NCBI GenBank assembly: GCA_036924285.1
Contig: JAYKYS010000019.1
Coordinates: 4,836,001-4,900,000 of the forward strand
DNA: 64,000 nt
Direction of reading: 5' to 3'
Source of the DNA: Asterella californica
Lineage: Eukaryota > Streptophyta > Marchantiopsida > Marchantiales > Aytoniaceae
This document shows, in pieces, positions 1-11,811 of this stretch. The translations under genes and the position numbers were made by a program. The notes beneath the pieces are model-generated. The model did not search any database, was not told where the DNA came from, and worked only from the letters and a program-made list of their open reading frames with translations. Numbering within the stretch: position 1 is the first letter of the stretch; the number at the start of each line of letters is the position of its first letter.

Positions 1-245
1 GCTAAATTCGAGTGTCAAATTACTCGGAAAGAAAGGTGTCAAAGAGCACGGTATTTATACGAAGAATTCTACCAGTGCAAATTTCTGTGGAAGTCATTTG
101 TTGTGAAGTCTGGAATGTGAGCCATGCATTTTCATGATGAGATCCGACGAGCCCGGGGTACAATGTGCGAAATGGTGTGGATAATGTGCGGTGGAACATA
201 ATTCGGGATGAGCAAAAAATTGCATCTGACGCTAATAAGACATAC

Positions 246-1189
246 CGGTAATACGATCAGATCGTATATTTTGCCCTCGCAAGATGTTATGTATGTGTCC
301 GCGACCAACTTAACCTTCCTGGAGGCCAAAATTTGCAACTCCTTCTCAACTGAAGCAACTGTGACATCCGCTCCAGCTCGTCGCAGGACGTCCGCCAAGA
401 TAACGGCTTCCATTTCTTCTGTGTCATTGGCGACCGGAATGACAACCTGCATTCTCTTGTTTGTCAGCTCGCAGTGTATACACCACCCAAGCACGGGCCT
501 AGAACAAGAGGCGCATGGCAGAGGTACCACGATCATACCGCGATTCTCGAAACCGCGTCCAAACAAACGGACAACCGCACGAAACTAACAACTCCACGGA
601 TGTAATCGATGGCATGATCGCCTCAACAAGATTATCATCCCTTTCTCAATTGCAAGATCAGTATAACCAACGGATTCAACCAACTACCGGGCCCAGCTGC
701 TTGACAAGGCATATCATCTCAACCTTTACATGAAAACCCGCTTGGACTGCAAACAAAAATTTCAATCACCCCGAACAGAACAGCCAAGAAGTAGGCAGGA
801 TGTTCCAACTGACAACTAATCAGCAACCCAGGGACTTCATGCAAAGGTCTCGAGTCATCCAGCTAAAGAAACTTCAGCGCATAGCTGCGCACTTAAATTA
901 CAGCTCACCTTCCCTAGCTACATACCTGCTTTTGATCTGCTATTCCACCCATAGAGAGTACAGCGGATGAGAGAGAGGATGAGAAGATTAATCGGCTGCT
1001 CCTGTCCTTCGATCGATATCGTTTCTGACCTCTAAAAAACCCTTCGACTTTTCCCAGAACCGAAATTACAGACGATGGACTTGTAAACCTGGTAGCTACC
1101 TGCCGGGATCGAGACTTTTCGCACACGGTACGTGCGATTGCGACGTTGGCAGTCCCAATGCACACAACAGCATGCATCATCCCAGACAT
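246..1189 (-). CDS. DJ-1/PfpI family protein, chloroplast-type, first two exons (partial)
   Basis: Two coding exons on the minus strand. Exon 1 (1189-926, 88 codons) starts at ATG 1189 and is rich in Ser, Arg and Thr with few acidic residues, like a plastid transit peptide. It ends CAG|GTATGT. Exon 2 (446-246, exactly 67 codons) follows a TGCAG acceptor in the same phase and begins VVIPVANDTEEMEAV, then has ASRKVKLVAD and YDLIVLP, the conserved N-terminal half of a DJ-1/PfpI domain. It ends at a GTATGT donor just before the expected Gly-Gly turn. The catalytic Cys exon is not in the window. DJ-1 family members are glyoxalase/chaperone-like proteins involved in oxidative stress; plants have cytosolic and chloroplast forms, often with two tandem domains. 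Plastid targeting is inferred from composition only. No break is seen in the visible part. Confidence 0.8.
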
Positions 1190-3640
1190 GACCCCCCACC
1201 ACCTGACTTCACACTACTGCTTGCACTCCTATGGCCCGCTCCTCTCTCAACAGAGTTTGTGCCATCTGTTCCTGTTGCTTGCATATGGCTTCTTGATAAG
1301 ACAGCCTCCGGGACCGATCATGCTTGGCAGTGAATTTCAGCATGTCGAGTTATATGTAGAAAGAGGAAATAACATAACAGACAAGTGGGAAATACACATA
1401 CCGTGGATTTATTAGGGCCACTCAAACCTTGTCCGTAGAGTATCTTCATAACTCCAGTAAAAATCTGTAAAAACTTTTACAGGTTTTTTACATAAAATTT
1501 ACAGTCATTTGATGCTTGCAGTCTATGCTCGTAAACATGATCTCTTCCGAACCAGTGGAAAAAAAGTTATTCGGACGTCTATAAATATTATGCTCTTTCT
1601 ATCACAGTCTGACATTTGAGACGGTCTTTTCATCTGGTTCTTGTAATTTTTGTTACGTGTTTAGGTTGGAGTGGCCTCAATATCCACGTTTACTGTCACA
1701 CGTGAATCCACGTGGCATACACTCTCCACATGACAATATATCATTAAGAGTGTTAAACTCATTGTTGTATGCAAACCAGGACAAAACTACAGCTACACAT
1801 TTATCTAACTCAGTCGGTTTCCTAGCAAGGGATCAGTCTCTTGCTGTTAGTATGAGTGTTCTCTTTTTGTTGTAAAGTTCATGGGTTGGAATGCCACCTC
1901 GTTTTACTTTTCTTGTAATATCTTATACACTAGCTTTAGTGATTTAAACCTCCGATGTAAGTATTAAAGTATAAATTAATCTCTCTCAATGTACTATATG
2001 TTAGAGATAAATATTATTCTATTCTAGAAATACATGCAAATTTCATTTCAATCTTTTCCATTTGATACTTAATATTTAGTTATGAAGTGAATCACACATT
2101 ATACAGTGCTCTAAGAGAGCTTTGATTCAACATATTGTATTTCTGTAAAAATACCTATCAATAAAAACATTTTGGGTATAAAGATTAAATTTTTTTGTTC
2201 ACAAATCGCTGTCAAGACGTGGATGGGCTCCTAGTTGAAAATCATATTTTGATGTTCTATATTTTCGTTGTTGTTCATTTCTCTGGATGCGTTCACTCGG
2301 CAGTTGGAGCGTTTACAGTCTGTGCAGTACACACTGTATGCAGTTGGAGTGTTTAGAGTATGTACTTTTGCTGCGGGCGTAGAGACAGATATTGAATAGT
2401 ACTCTGCAAACTAACTACTTCATTCATATTTCAGTTTTGTGAGCTTCTCCTTCTGAGTTGCAACGAGCGATCAAACACAAAATCCAGGTCTTGGGTCAGA
2501 GTCGGCGAGCCGCAGCTCATCGATATTCACTAGGAAGATCAGTTTTACGATAACTCGTGTTTTCAAGAGATCAACAATTCAAAATCTGTTGAGCATCTAC
2601 ATTCACTCTCGCATCTTCTGATAGAGGATCTGTTCATTGAGTCTGCGAAAGTTGCTCTTATCTCTTTTCTGGTTACATTATCATGCTCTACATCGTCATA
2701 GATCTTCGGGTAAGATATCGTTCTCTTTTTTTTTTCTCTTTCTTCTTCGGGGTTCAAACATTGTTCACATTTTGTTCCCCTCTTCTTTCTTTGATCCTAT
2801 TACATCCTTTGAACTACTCGTTAACTCTCCTCCATTGTGCATTGTTATGCTTTGTTGCATGCACAATAGACAAGGTGTTTGTTGTCATTGAATCCACCTT
2901 GACGTCTTTCTTTTTCTGCACCTTGAGGCTCAGCTATATTTTTTGGTCCTACTGTAGGTTTGGTAATACTGCTCGTCTGTGGCTTCCTAGTGCTTGTCAT
3001 TGGGATGGCGATTTTTTTGGCATGGTTAGCTCTACTGCATTCACCTTGGATGTCTCCTCGACCATGTACGTCAAATATCTTTAGCTTCCGATGCCATCTG
3101 GTATCCTTACGTTGCAATTTGCCTACCTACATTTCTAGACTTGTCCTTTTCATTTGTCGTCTTTTCTTACTAAAGATTATATGTACTCTATCTTCCAAGT
3201 TATGAAATATCTTGCATCACTCTGTTAGTGTTTGTTGTTCTTGAACACTCAGCTTCAGAAGATGATGATCAAGGAAAGACTACAAGAATTTCGGATAATA
3301 GAAAAGAGAAGAGTTGGAGTCCCGCAGTACCAACCAACTCCCTGCGGACAAGATGTAATGAAAGGATCTGATGACAGCATAAGACAGAAATAGGAGTGGA
3401 AAATGAAATACAAATGAGTACAAAGTCCAGACCTGAGATGAGAAATTATGGTGGAATGAATGGAGAAGTCAAAATCAATATAGATATAAGCTCGAAGTCT
3501 ATATAGTTGGATATCTCTAAAAGAAAAAAATATTTCACGATAAAGTGGATATGGTGGTATAGTTCGAGGTCTCCGAAAGCGATTTACTTTGCATTGATGC
3601 GCATGAACGCAAACTACTTGAAAAAAATCAAAGGAGAACC
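1190..3640. other. Intergenic stretch upstream of the DJ-1 gene
   Basis: No recognisable gene. The part next to 1190 must hold the DJ-1 promoter and 5' UTR, but I see no convincing TATA box. A T-rich plus-strand stretch at 2700-3200 has a short open frame (2960-3205) with one hydrophobic segment (VILLVCGFLVLVIGMAIFLA) following a possible TGTAG acceptor. It matches nothing I know and could be chance in T-rich DNA. Confidence 0.5.
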
Positions 3641-3649
3641 TTTTCTCTA

Positions 3650-4690
3650 AAATAGAATCGTCAAAAGTTGGGAAAAACTCACGTACTATGAACTGACGTA
3701 AAGCAGCAGCTTAAGGATGTTAGTTTGTATCTGTGATTTGTTGGCGGACGGTTTGGGAGATTGAGAGATCCGATGCAAACGTGCAAGACGTCATCGGATT
3801 CAAATCAGAGCAAGCTACGCATTGGTTAAGACGATTCGTGAAGAAATTATCACAGTGTGTGCTCTAAAATACGACGTAAGGAATAGAATTTCGAATGCTT
3901 CAGTAACCTACGAAGGAAGTTGAGTAGTTCAGATCATTCTGGAGTCAAACTTGTTGTCATTGGATCCATCGAGTTAAGAACGTCGAGTTCTTTAGGAAAT
4001 TGAAGACGATACGAAGTTTCATTAGACGATTTATGAGTTCTGGATGAAATTGACTCGCAAAGAAACGCTTACGTCAATTTTTCATTCGTATGCGACTTGA
4101 AGTTGGATTGTTCTTCACAATTGGTGAGCCAAGCTCTTCATTCTTGATGCCTATGCAATCATGGAGTCCTTATCTATACACAAGAGAAGACCGTATGTGG
4201 ATTAGATTGTTGTTTTGGATGTGGTGAGCGAGTTTGAACAATATGGAGTTGATTTACATCATTTTTTGCTTCTTGCGATCAAATTTCTTGCGTGGGTTCC
4301 CAAGAGAAACTCCAGTGATTTGTTTGGAGTCGTGTTGGGTTCTTGATAATCAAATCTCTCTTCTAGAGAAGACGGATCTTAGATCAGACGGTCTGTTTTG
4401 CAGATGTACATGATTTTAAGTCGCATGGAAGAGTTTTTGGAGATTTAATCACCTATGATCAAAAATTGGAGATATCTCGGTTGTCGAGTGTCAGATCTGA
4501 AAGTTCTTGGAGCCAACAGAGTCAAGAAAGAATACCTTATCAACATATGAAGACCATTTGACGAAAGAAGAAAGTTCTTAGATACGTCTTCTTCAGTTTT
4601 TTTGTTATGATTTTTGTCCTTTTGGATATTGTAGAGTTCTAGTTGGTTAGTAAGCAACCATAATGGCATAATTTCCATCTCACTTGTAGT
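3650..4690 (+). repeat. Decayed LTR fragment, same family as the gag-only element
   Basis: This stretch aligns by eye, in the same orientation, with 23,680-24,690 inside the 3' LTR of the nested gag-only element. Examples: GGCGGACGGTTTGGGAGATT here against CAACGGACGGTTCGGGAGAT there, and GAGATATCTCGGTTGTCGAG against GCAATATCTCGGCTGTTGGG. Many differences are C to T or G to A, as expected after long cytosine methylation and deamination. No internal region or second LTR accompanies it, so it is a truncated or solo LTR relic. The family assignment is confident; the exact ends are not. Confidence 0.7.
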
Positions 4691-4839
4691 GTAACCTAAA
4701 TCAAAATATATATATGTATGAGAAATTATAACGTACTCGCTTCAAGTTGTCTTGTGCAGATCCTACCATAAAACATTCATTATTGAGTTTCTATTAGAAT
4801 CAAAGTTTTTTCAGGAATTTATGTGACATGAACATGCAA

Positions 4840-5480
4840 AAACAATGTTATTCCAACCGGGAGCTAAAATTGAGAGACCATTGATAAAACACATCAAGAA
4901 ACTAACCGATAAACCAATATACTACACGGATACACTGTGATTGATTCATTGATACATACACATCTATTCACTATCAAAGTCCTGTTAAGAGACAGACAAC
5001 CCATACTTAGAAGTCAACCAATGAATCACTCCATCAATATTTTTGTTACCGATTCATTTCGGTATTTTATTATCCATTCATTGTCAATATCGATCGATAA
5101 ATTATCAAGAAATCAACTGAGAGACTAACTGCTAGATCATACACTTAGAGACCAATCGATGAATCGATTCATCGATACACTATTATCAATTCATTGTCAA
5201 CTTGCCAAAATCATATCAAGAAGTCAACCGATCAAGTTAATCATCAAGAGACCGATTGAGAGATCGATCGATAGATCACATCAAGAGATCAATTGTATCA
5301 AGAAGCTAACCGAATGTGATAAATCATCGAAAGATCAACTGAAAGACCAACCAATAGATTACATCAAGAGATTATCAATTCAATTCATCATGGTCAATTC
5401 AATGGTATGCTATTATCGATTTATTTGGTTATATTATCATCGATTCATTGTCATGATCAATACTGTTGATTGATACACTG
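4840..5480. repeat. Degenerate simple/tandem repeat of a GATCGAT / ATCAAGAA...CAACCGAT motif
   Basis: The strand repeats variants of 'atcaagaa(g/a)tcaaccgat' and 'gatcgatagatca' with irregular spacing, plus recurrent TCATTGATAC and TATCAATTCATTG blocks. The open frames here (4937-5128, 5159-5473) have compositions dictated by the repeat and are not credible genes. Confidence 0.6.
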
Positions 5481-6581
5481 TTTTCCATGATAACTTACAT
5501 GTTGAACTACGAAGTCTCTGTTTTGCGAGAGTGTTCAAAGAAACTTCACCTTCCAAAAGATCTTTTGTGCTAATCGTTCCTCTAGGTCGACAAGATCATA
5601 TGCGAACCGGATAACTCACTTCACTAAGACTTGTCCAAGTAGACTTACTTTTCTCTTATCATTCGCATATTCACATCAAAGATAATAGGACTTTTTGAAA
5701 TAGACTTACTCTTTTTATTTAACTTTCACGTTACCTTTTCAATTTTCTATGATCGAGACTCTTCCTTATAATAGAGAGAAAACTTGATAGGTCTCTTTTA
5801 TATACCCATAGAACTATTTTCTTATTGAGTTTAGTCCGCTCTCATTCATTTATTATTTTTATTTACTACCACGTCAGAATGTTGAGTTTCATATACCAAG
5901 AGCTTTATAGAATAGAGCCAATAAACAAGTACCAAAATAGAGTTAAGTTGTCATTCGTATATATTTTGTATTTGTTTCTTTCAAAGATGTAGTTGCTGAG
6001 ATTGCATTGGATGTATATACGTTTTAAACCCCTAGTCCCTTACACACATGCTTGATATCCAAAAGTACTTCAATTCCATGTATGGGTCGTATCATGTCGG
6101 ATTTTGCGTGGAGGTTGTCTAGGAAAATGTGAGGTTATTGGATGTGGAGATATCGTGTGTTGAACAAAGACAAGAAAAAAAACACAATCGCGAAAACAAG
6201 TTTCGCAAGATATATTAGCTCTCACTTTATATACACTCCGTTTCTTTTTCTCTAAGAACACAAAACTGAGAAACAGACATGAGTGATATGTAATATGCAC
6301 CCCACCTCCTAAAACAAGTCTATAGATCTCAACCTAGACCCTAAACTAAGTTCGCGTTGTTCAAAGCAAAAGAAACATCATTTTGCTAACAAAAAGCTTT
6401 ACATCAATATTACCTACATCATTGGGGACATGCCTCCTTCGTTGGAGGGAGTAACGCTTGACTCTGAAGCACTCGTGAACATCGTGCACCCTTTAATTTG
6501 TATGGCAGTTTGGAAAAAAAGATATCACACGATTCAAGCCCCGGTCCACACAACATCCATGTACAAGTCCTTACATAAAGC
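5481..6581. other. AT-rich stretch without a recognisable gene
   Basis: I see no gene, RNA or element signature here. Open frames on both strands are short and have no recognisable motif. Confidence 0.5.
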
Positions 6582-6583
6582 TA

Positions 6584-6660
6584 CATTGGTCACAGTATTT
6601 AGTGTGGCTTAGTAAATACTGTGGGTTGTTAAATACTGTGGCCCACACTATTTAGTGTGC
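6584..6660. repeat. Left terminal inverted repeat of the pogo-like transposon
   Basis: Starts after TA with CATTGGTCACAG and contains repeated 'aaatactgtgg' and 'cacactatttagtgtg' blocks. It pairs with the right terminus, about 8640-8818, in reverse orientation. Confidence 0.8.
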
Positions 6661-6661
6661 G

Positions 6662-6789
6662 GGATCTCTGAATCATGTATGCACTGACTGGTTGTTCTCA
6701 AATTCCGGCGGTGTAGTCAATGCAAGATCTCCGAATCAAAGTAGACAGTGACTGGTTGTCTTCAAATTCCGGCGGTGTAGTAAATGCGA
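6662..6789 (+). repeat. 64-bp tandem duplication inside the transposon
   Basis: Two copies of a 64-bp unit ending AAATTCCGGCGGTGTAGT lie head to tail (the shared CCGGCGGTGTAG is at 6705 and 6769) with a few substitutions. The second copy contains the ATG at 6720, so the long reading frame begins in a duplicated leader. The true transposase start may be the ATG at 6901. Confidence 0.75.
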
Positions 6790-8499
6790 GTAGCATCATT
6801 ATGTCTCATGACAGTAAAATATCGTTTTCAGTCACAGGTGCACAATACATTCGACTATCCATATCGTTTATCTCTCGTGCATTCTTTCTTAGACAAACAA
6901 TGCCGAATCACTCCACGTCTCCGATCATTGAAGCCTTCCATCGTCATGTGATGTCTTCTAGTCAAGTATCGGAAGCGTCTGAAATTACAAACATCGCTCT
7001 CACTCTAGAAGAACGAATTGCTCCACTTGCTGTACAGCCGTTGTTTTCCTCGTTAGGGAAACGACGCCTACAACAAGTATGCACGAAACTTCAAACACTG
7101 AAGGTCATGATGTGGATGAAGGAGGAAGCAGAGCGATCTGGAGAAATTCATATTCCATCAAAGACCGTGAAAAAATTTCCTGAATATTTTCGAGGTCTTG
7201 AAAAGGTCAATTTACAGAAAGCTTCCAGATGGTTCAAAGAACAGCAGACGGGTCTACTGATTGATGCACCAGGAGAGATGGAACATAAATCGATTTCTTC
7301 CAATCAAACCGGCTCCTCTCGCAAGAAGATACAAATGAAAGCGTCTGCTGGCAGAGGTCCGAAATGAAGTTTATGGATTGAATGGTTACACAAACTGCTC
7401 CTTGAGGAATTTTGTCGGCTATCTAAAGCGCAGGTCAAGTTTAGTCCGAAATTGTTACTTTCACTTGCTAAGGATATTATTGACAATGCTGGCGATGGTG
7501 ATGAGTTCAATGCCTCAAGTGTTGATAAAGGGGTCCTCATCAAGGAGAAGTTAACAAGTTGATGGTTTTTGAGTTTTCAGGAGCGTTTTGATGTTGTTCT
7601 AAGACATCAAACTGAAAAACTGGCTGTAAGTGCTAAGCACCAACAGCACATGGAGAAACTCGTTGCTTTCCATCTTGGTGAAGTTGATCGTCATTTCAGT
7701 TGTGGAGAGCTGGATGAAAATCTGGTAGAAAATATCGACGAGATCCACTTCGTCGTCAATATGGACAAGGGTGACGACAACGTAAAGTACGCTGATGTAT
7801 CTTCCGGCAGTGAAGGCATGACCATGATTGTGCGGGTGACTGGGGGTCTGCATGCTGTCATACAGCCATCCATGATGATATTTTGAAATAAGACCCGTTC
7901 TTATACCATTCGTGGTGTTCCCGACGATGTTGCTGGAGTCTGCTATCGGACAGGTCCAAAGGGATGGAATGATAGGACAGTTTTTCCTCAATGGTGCAGA
8001 GAACCTCGAGCAATACGTAGGGCTCCACATGATGGTCAACGGGAGATTTTCATGGACAACTGTGGATGTCATAATGTGATTTAAGAACTTATTGCAGCTA
8101 TGAATGACCTGAATGTTGTCATCCGAAAACTTCCCGTCAACGCAACACATCTTTGCCAACCTGTGACTCATTCGTAATTTCGAAAATTAAGCAAGAATGG
8201 TCTAATGCATGAGAGGCATACAAGATAAACATGGTCAAACGCCAGTTGTGGTCTGAAGGGAGTGGAAAGCTCAAGAACCTTGGGAAAACTTTTTTTTGAA
8301 GTTGGCGACTGAATCAGTAAGGCAAGTAAAAAAGATGCACGATCGAGAGGACTTAACGTATGCACGCAAGACAATGATCCGGTGCGAGTTGTCCTTAAAT
8401 GTAAACGGACCATGGGAAGAATCACAGTTATTTCTTGTTCTGCAGGAAATTATAAAAAAATATCGAGAGCATTATGAAGGTTGTCTTGTTGGACCATGA
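6720..8499 (+). pseudogene. Pogo-like transposase (DDE_1 superfamily) with stops and a frameshift
   Basis: The N-terminal part (6901-7560) is basic and helical, as expected of a DNA-binding region; LQKASRWFKEQQTGLL at 7207-7260 recalls the helix-turn-helix end. The DDE catalytic core follows in the same frame: VNMDKG (first Asp region, about 7756), MTMIV, GWNDRTVFPQWC, FMDNCGCHN (second Asp, about 8050) and LPVNATHLCQPVTHS, where the family normally has QP-hydrophobic-D. In-frame stops occur at 7365 (TGA), 7561 (TGA), 7884 (TGA) and 8082 (TAA), with another TAA near 8176. A frameshift lies in the T run at 8290-8297, after which the C-terminal region continues to 8499. Several stops are TGA, as CGA to TGA deamination would give. 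No protein is possible from this copy. Confidence 0.8.
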
Positions 8500-8639
8500 G
8501 GAGCTGTTGAAGCAGTAGAGGATCCTCCTTCGTAAACCACATCATTCTCCTGGTGGGCATACGTCAAGCTTTCTCGTTTACAGTTGATGTCCAACATTGA
8601 AATCAATAAAGTTCAAAGTATTATTCATAACTTTACCGT

Positions 8640-8818
8640 GTACATAAATCGGACCCACACTATTTATGTTAATCTTTAATTAGTGTGGCTTACACTAAAT
8701 GTGCCACCTATCAATTAGTGTGGGTTGGTAAATAGTATAGCCCACACTAATTGCGGTGTGGTGTCTAAAAAATAGAGTTCGTAATTAGCGTGGGCCACAC
8801 TAAATACTGTGATCAATG
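8640..8818. repeat. Right terminal region of the pogo-like transposon
   Basis: Contains several inverted and direct copies of 'attagtgtgg' and ends CACAGTATTTAGTGTGG on the reverse strand, matching the left end. The terminal G at 8818 is followed by the TA target. Confidence 0.75.
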
Positions 8819-8989
8819 TAGCTACCACCAGTCGTACAAGTATTATGACACTGAGAATACTTTATTTATGTTTCGACGCTCATTTCATTAGATACTGCGC
8901 AAGCTTCATTTGGTTGTGAATGTCCTCTTTTCATTTGGACTTTTAGCTTCTTTGCTCAATAGTATCGAGCATGTACTATCATTTTTTGG

Positions 8990-9300
8990 TTGGGTGTACT
9001 CTAATCTGTTCATTGCACAAACATGTTATCTAAGAATCCATACGTTTTACAATTTATCTTGAGACTTTGTGGTGATGATTTAAGACTTCTTCTGATCAAT
9101 ATGACGTATGTGGTACGTAACACTTGAGTCTACGGATGGAATGAAATGACACAAGTTTTCATTTCAACTGCAAAATTCTTGATGATCTTGTAAGTACTAA
9201 CATTACTCTGATATCAACCAAACACGAGCTTTTGAATGAAGAGTTCTAGCACTCCAAGATCGATAACAATTACTATCATCTATATGTGTAGATCTAATAA
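8990..9300 (+). repeat. Diverged copy (A) of the repeat unit seen at 9860 and 10891
   Basis: Shares the order of short blocks GACTTTGTG(G/A)TGATG, TTCTTGATGAT, TAAGTA, ATCAACCAAA and GAGCTTTTGAAT...AGAGTT with 10,980-11,280. Similarity is clear but patchy, so this is an older copy of the same unit. Unit A continues into sequence homologous to the start of the right inverted-repeat arm, which shows that the spacer and right arm were once one contiguous unit. Confidence 0.6.
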
Positions 9301-9859
9301 TAGCTATATAATCCAATTGCTTGTATATCACAAAGTTGCCTCGAGCTCTATAATTATATAGATATAAACCAAAAGAAAAATCATCATGTTATGTTTTAAG
9401 AACACATAATCGAATTTAAAAAAATTTAAAGTATTGTGTATCAAAACTAATTTTAAAATTGGGGTATAGTATTCTAGAAATAAATTTGTTATCCTTGAAG
9501 CTTTCTTCTATAAACAACTTGCAGGATGTTTAGATGCATTATATACTTTTGTAAGTAATAAGTAATGAAACATACATCTACCAGAGTTTAGTCCTGCTGG
9601 AATTCATGTTTATTTTGATATTGACTGTGATTGCAGAGGAAAACGTACTTCAAACTTTTCACAGTGATGTACATATATGCATATCACTGTTTAGACACAC
9701 TATGTATCTTTTAACGATAGCAGAAGTGTTATGTGCATTTGTTTGTATTATCTTGATGTGAATATATTGCTTTCAAAGTGAGACGAATATATCAATTATG
9801 AATAACTTGCTTTCTAATATGCAAACGGAGCTTCTGTAGAAACTCTACATCTGTTCGCT
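9301..9859. other. AT-rich stretch without a recognisable gene
   Basis: No coding or RNA signal. It separates repeat copies A and B. Confidence 0.5.
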
Positions 9860-10146
9860 GCCTTTAGAATTCGAGTTTCATTAGATTTGTGATTTCAACT
9901 TCTAGGATTTTTTTGTTAATAATATGATCTAAGAGCAAACTAATTCTGCACTCTGCTTTGCTCATTACTTTGAGAGTAACATACATGTAAGCTTACGTCT
10001 TTTGCTGTTTGTCTTGACTTTGTGATGATGGTTAATGACTTCTTTGATTTCTGACGTGCATGGTACACAAAATATGAGACAACAAAGAAAATAAAACGAG
10101 GTGAGTTTTGTTTAGAATATAAAACTTCTTGATGATATTATAAGTA
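9860..10146 (+). repeat. Repeat copy B (direct duplicate of the hairpin spacer)
   Basis: Nearly identical along its length to 10891-11178: both start GCCTTTAGA, pass TTTCATTAGATTTGTGATTT and ACATACA(T/A)GTAAGCTTACG, and end CTTGATGATATT(A/C)TAAGTA. No open reading frame. Confidence 0.85.
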
Positions 10147-10279
10147 CAGTTCGAAGCTTCAGTGGTTAGCACCTATTTATTGTGTCACCTCCAGAGGAAA
10201 GATATAAAGCAAAAATGAATACGGTAATTTGTGACTTTATAGTCGAATTGATCGTCTTATAATGCGCGATAAATCAGAA

Positions 10280-10885
10280 AGGTATACAGCAAAAATCAAT
10301 ACAGAACAAGCATAACACCATCTCGCTTATACATCTCAACCAAGTCTCCAACTTCATCAACTCTCAAAAGAGATGATAGACTATGGATGAGTAAGAAAGG
10401 TGAACAACTGAAATTGAAGAGTTTCGTACTAAGGTCTTATTGATACCTGAGTTATGGTACAACTTAGGCAAACTCTTAGACTTTATGTACTGATATGCAG
10501 TACCAAGACAACATATGAGTTATATGAGATTATTATCATACTTATTCGTAGAAAGATCAAAACAATATGTTTGTAACTATGAAACGAACAACTGTAGTCA
10601 TGCAGACATGGCAGATTTTCTTATTTTCGGCAGTATGATATAACTCTTTATGGTAATTGGATGACGAATGTGAACATTTTGACTAATTCTGTTATAACTA
10701 ATAACTTATGGCAAGTATAGATATCTGCAAGCACATCAATTTATGTAATTATAGAACCCACAATAGATGAAACATCAAGGATCATGTCTCAACGTGAGGT
10801 GCACCAATATTGATTAAATACTCCTGCACATACATATGATAGAAACGGTTCATGGTCTTAAGAGTCATACAACTCTTGATTCAAA
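10280..10885 (+). repeat. Left arm of a 606-bp inverted repeat
   Basis: The reverse complement of 11206-11811. The arms begin and end at the same bases (AGGTATACAGC at the outer ends, CTTGATTCAAA at the inner ends) and differ at only a handful of positions, mainly in the inner third. The arms could fold into a hairpin with a 320-nt loop if transcribed. No coding potential; no family recognised. Confidence 0.9.
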
Positions 10886-10890
10886 TCGGT

Positions 10891-11178
10891 GCCTTTAGAC
10901 TCCGAGTTTCATTAGATTTGTGATTTCAACTTCCAGGTTTTTTTTGTTAATAGTATGATATAAGAGCAAACTAATTTTCTGTACTCTCCTTTGCTCATTA
11001 CTTTGAGAGTGACATACAAGTAAGCTTACGTCTTTTGCTGTTTGTCTTGACTCTGTGATTATGGTTAATGACTTCTTTGATTTATGAAGTGCATGTACAC
11101 AAAATATGAGACAACAAAGAAAATATAATGGGGTGAGTTTTTATTACAATATAAAACCTCTTGATGATATTCTAAGTA
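10891..11178 (+). repeat. Repeat copy C, forming the spacer of the inverted repeat
   Basis: Direct duplicate of 9860-10146 lying between the two inverted arms. Its right edge runs without a break into the right arm, as the older copy A does. Confidence 0.85.
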
Positions 11179-11205
11179 ATGATCATGAAATCAACCAAAT
11201 GAGCT

Positions 11206-11811
11206 TTTGAATCAAGAGTTGTAGGACTCTTAAGACTATTAACCGTTTCTATCATATGTATGTGCAGGAGTATTTAATCAATATTGGTGCACCTCGTGTT
11301 GAGACATAATGTTTGATATTTCATCTATTGTGGGTTCTATTATTACATAAATTGATGTGCTTGCAGATATCTATACTTGCCATAAGTTATTAGTTATAAC
11401 AGAATTAGTCAAAATGTTCACATTCGTCATCCAATTACCATAAAGAGTTATATCATACTGCCGAAAATAAGAAAATCTGCCATGTCTGCATGACTACAGT
11501 TGTTCGTTTCATAGTTACAAACATATTGTTTTGATCTTTCTACGAATAAGTATGATAATAATCTCATATAACTCATATGTTGTCTTGGTACTGCATATCA
11601 GTACATAAAGTCTAAGAGTTTGCCTAAGTTGTACCATAACTCAGGTATCAATAAGACCTTAGTACGAAACTCTTCAATTTCAGTTGTTCACCTTTCTTAC
11701 TCATCCATAGTCTATCATCTCTTTTGAGAGTTGATGAAGTTGGAGACTTGGTTGAGATGTATAAGCGAGATGGTGTTATGCTTGTTCTGTATTGATTTTT
11801 GCTGTATACCT
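11206..11811 (-). repeat. Right arm of the 606-bp inverted repeat
   Basis: Reverse complement of 10280-10885. Its outer end (GCTGTATACCT, 11811) abuts the start of Ty3/gypsy element sequence at 11812 with no intervening base. Confidence 0.9.

Larger units (their letters stand above)
6584..8818 (+). mobile_element. Pogo/Tc1-mariner-type DNA transposon, complete but inactive
   Basis: The ends are inverted copies: CATTGGTCACAGTATTTAGT at the left and, reversed, CATTGATCACAGTATTTAGT at the right. Each is flanked by TA (6582-6583 and 8819-8820), the TA target duplication of the Tc1/mariner superfamily. Just inside both ends are several copies of AGTGTGG/CCACACT in both orientations, so the termini are compound inverted repeats about 75-180 bp deep. 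The 2,235-bp element contains one decayed transposase gene. Full length with both ends argues for normal transposition followed by mutation. Confidence 0.85.

Noticed and set aside
4937..5473. Two reading frames in the GATCGAT-type repeat
   Set aside because: Composition is forced by the simple repeat.
10280..11811. A CRISPR-like or satellite array
   Set aside because: Only two inverted arms and one direct duplicate; no regular short repeats, and the organism is a plant.
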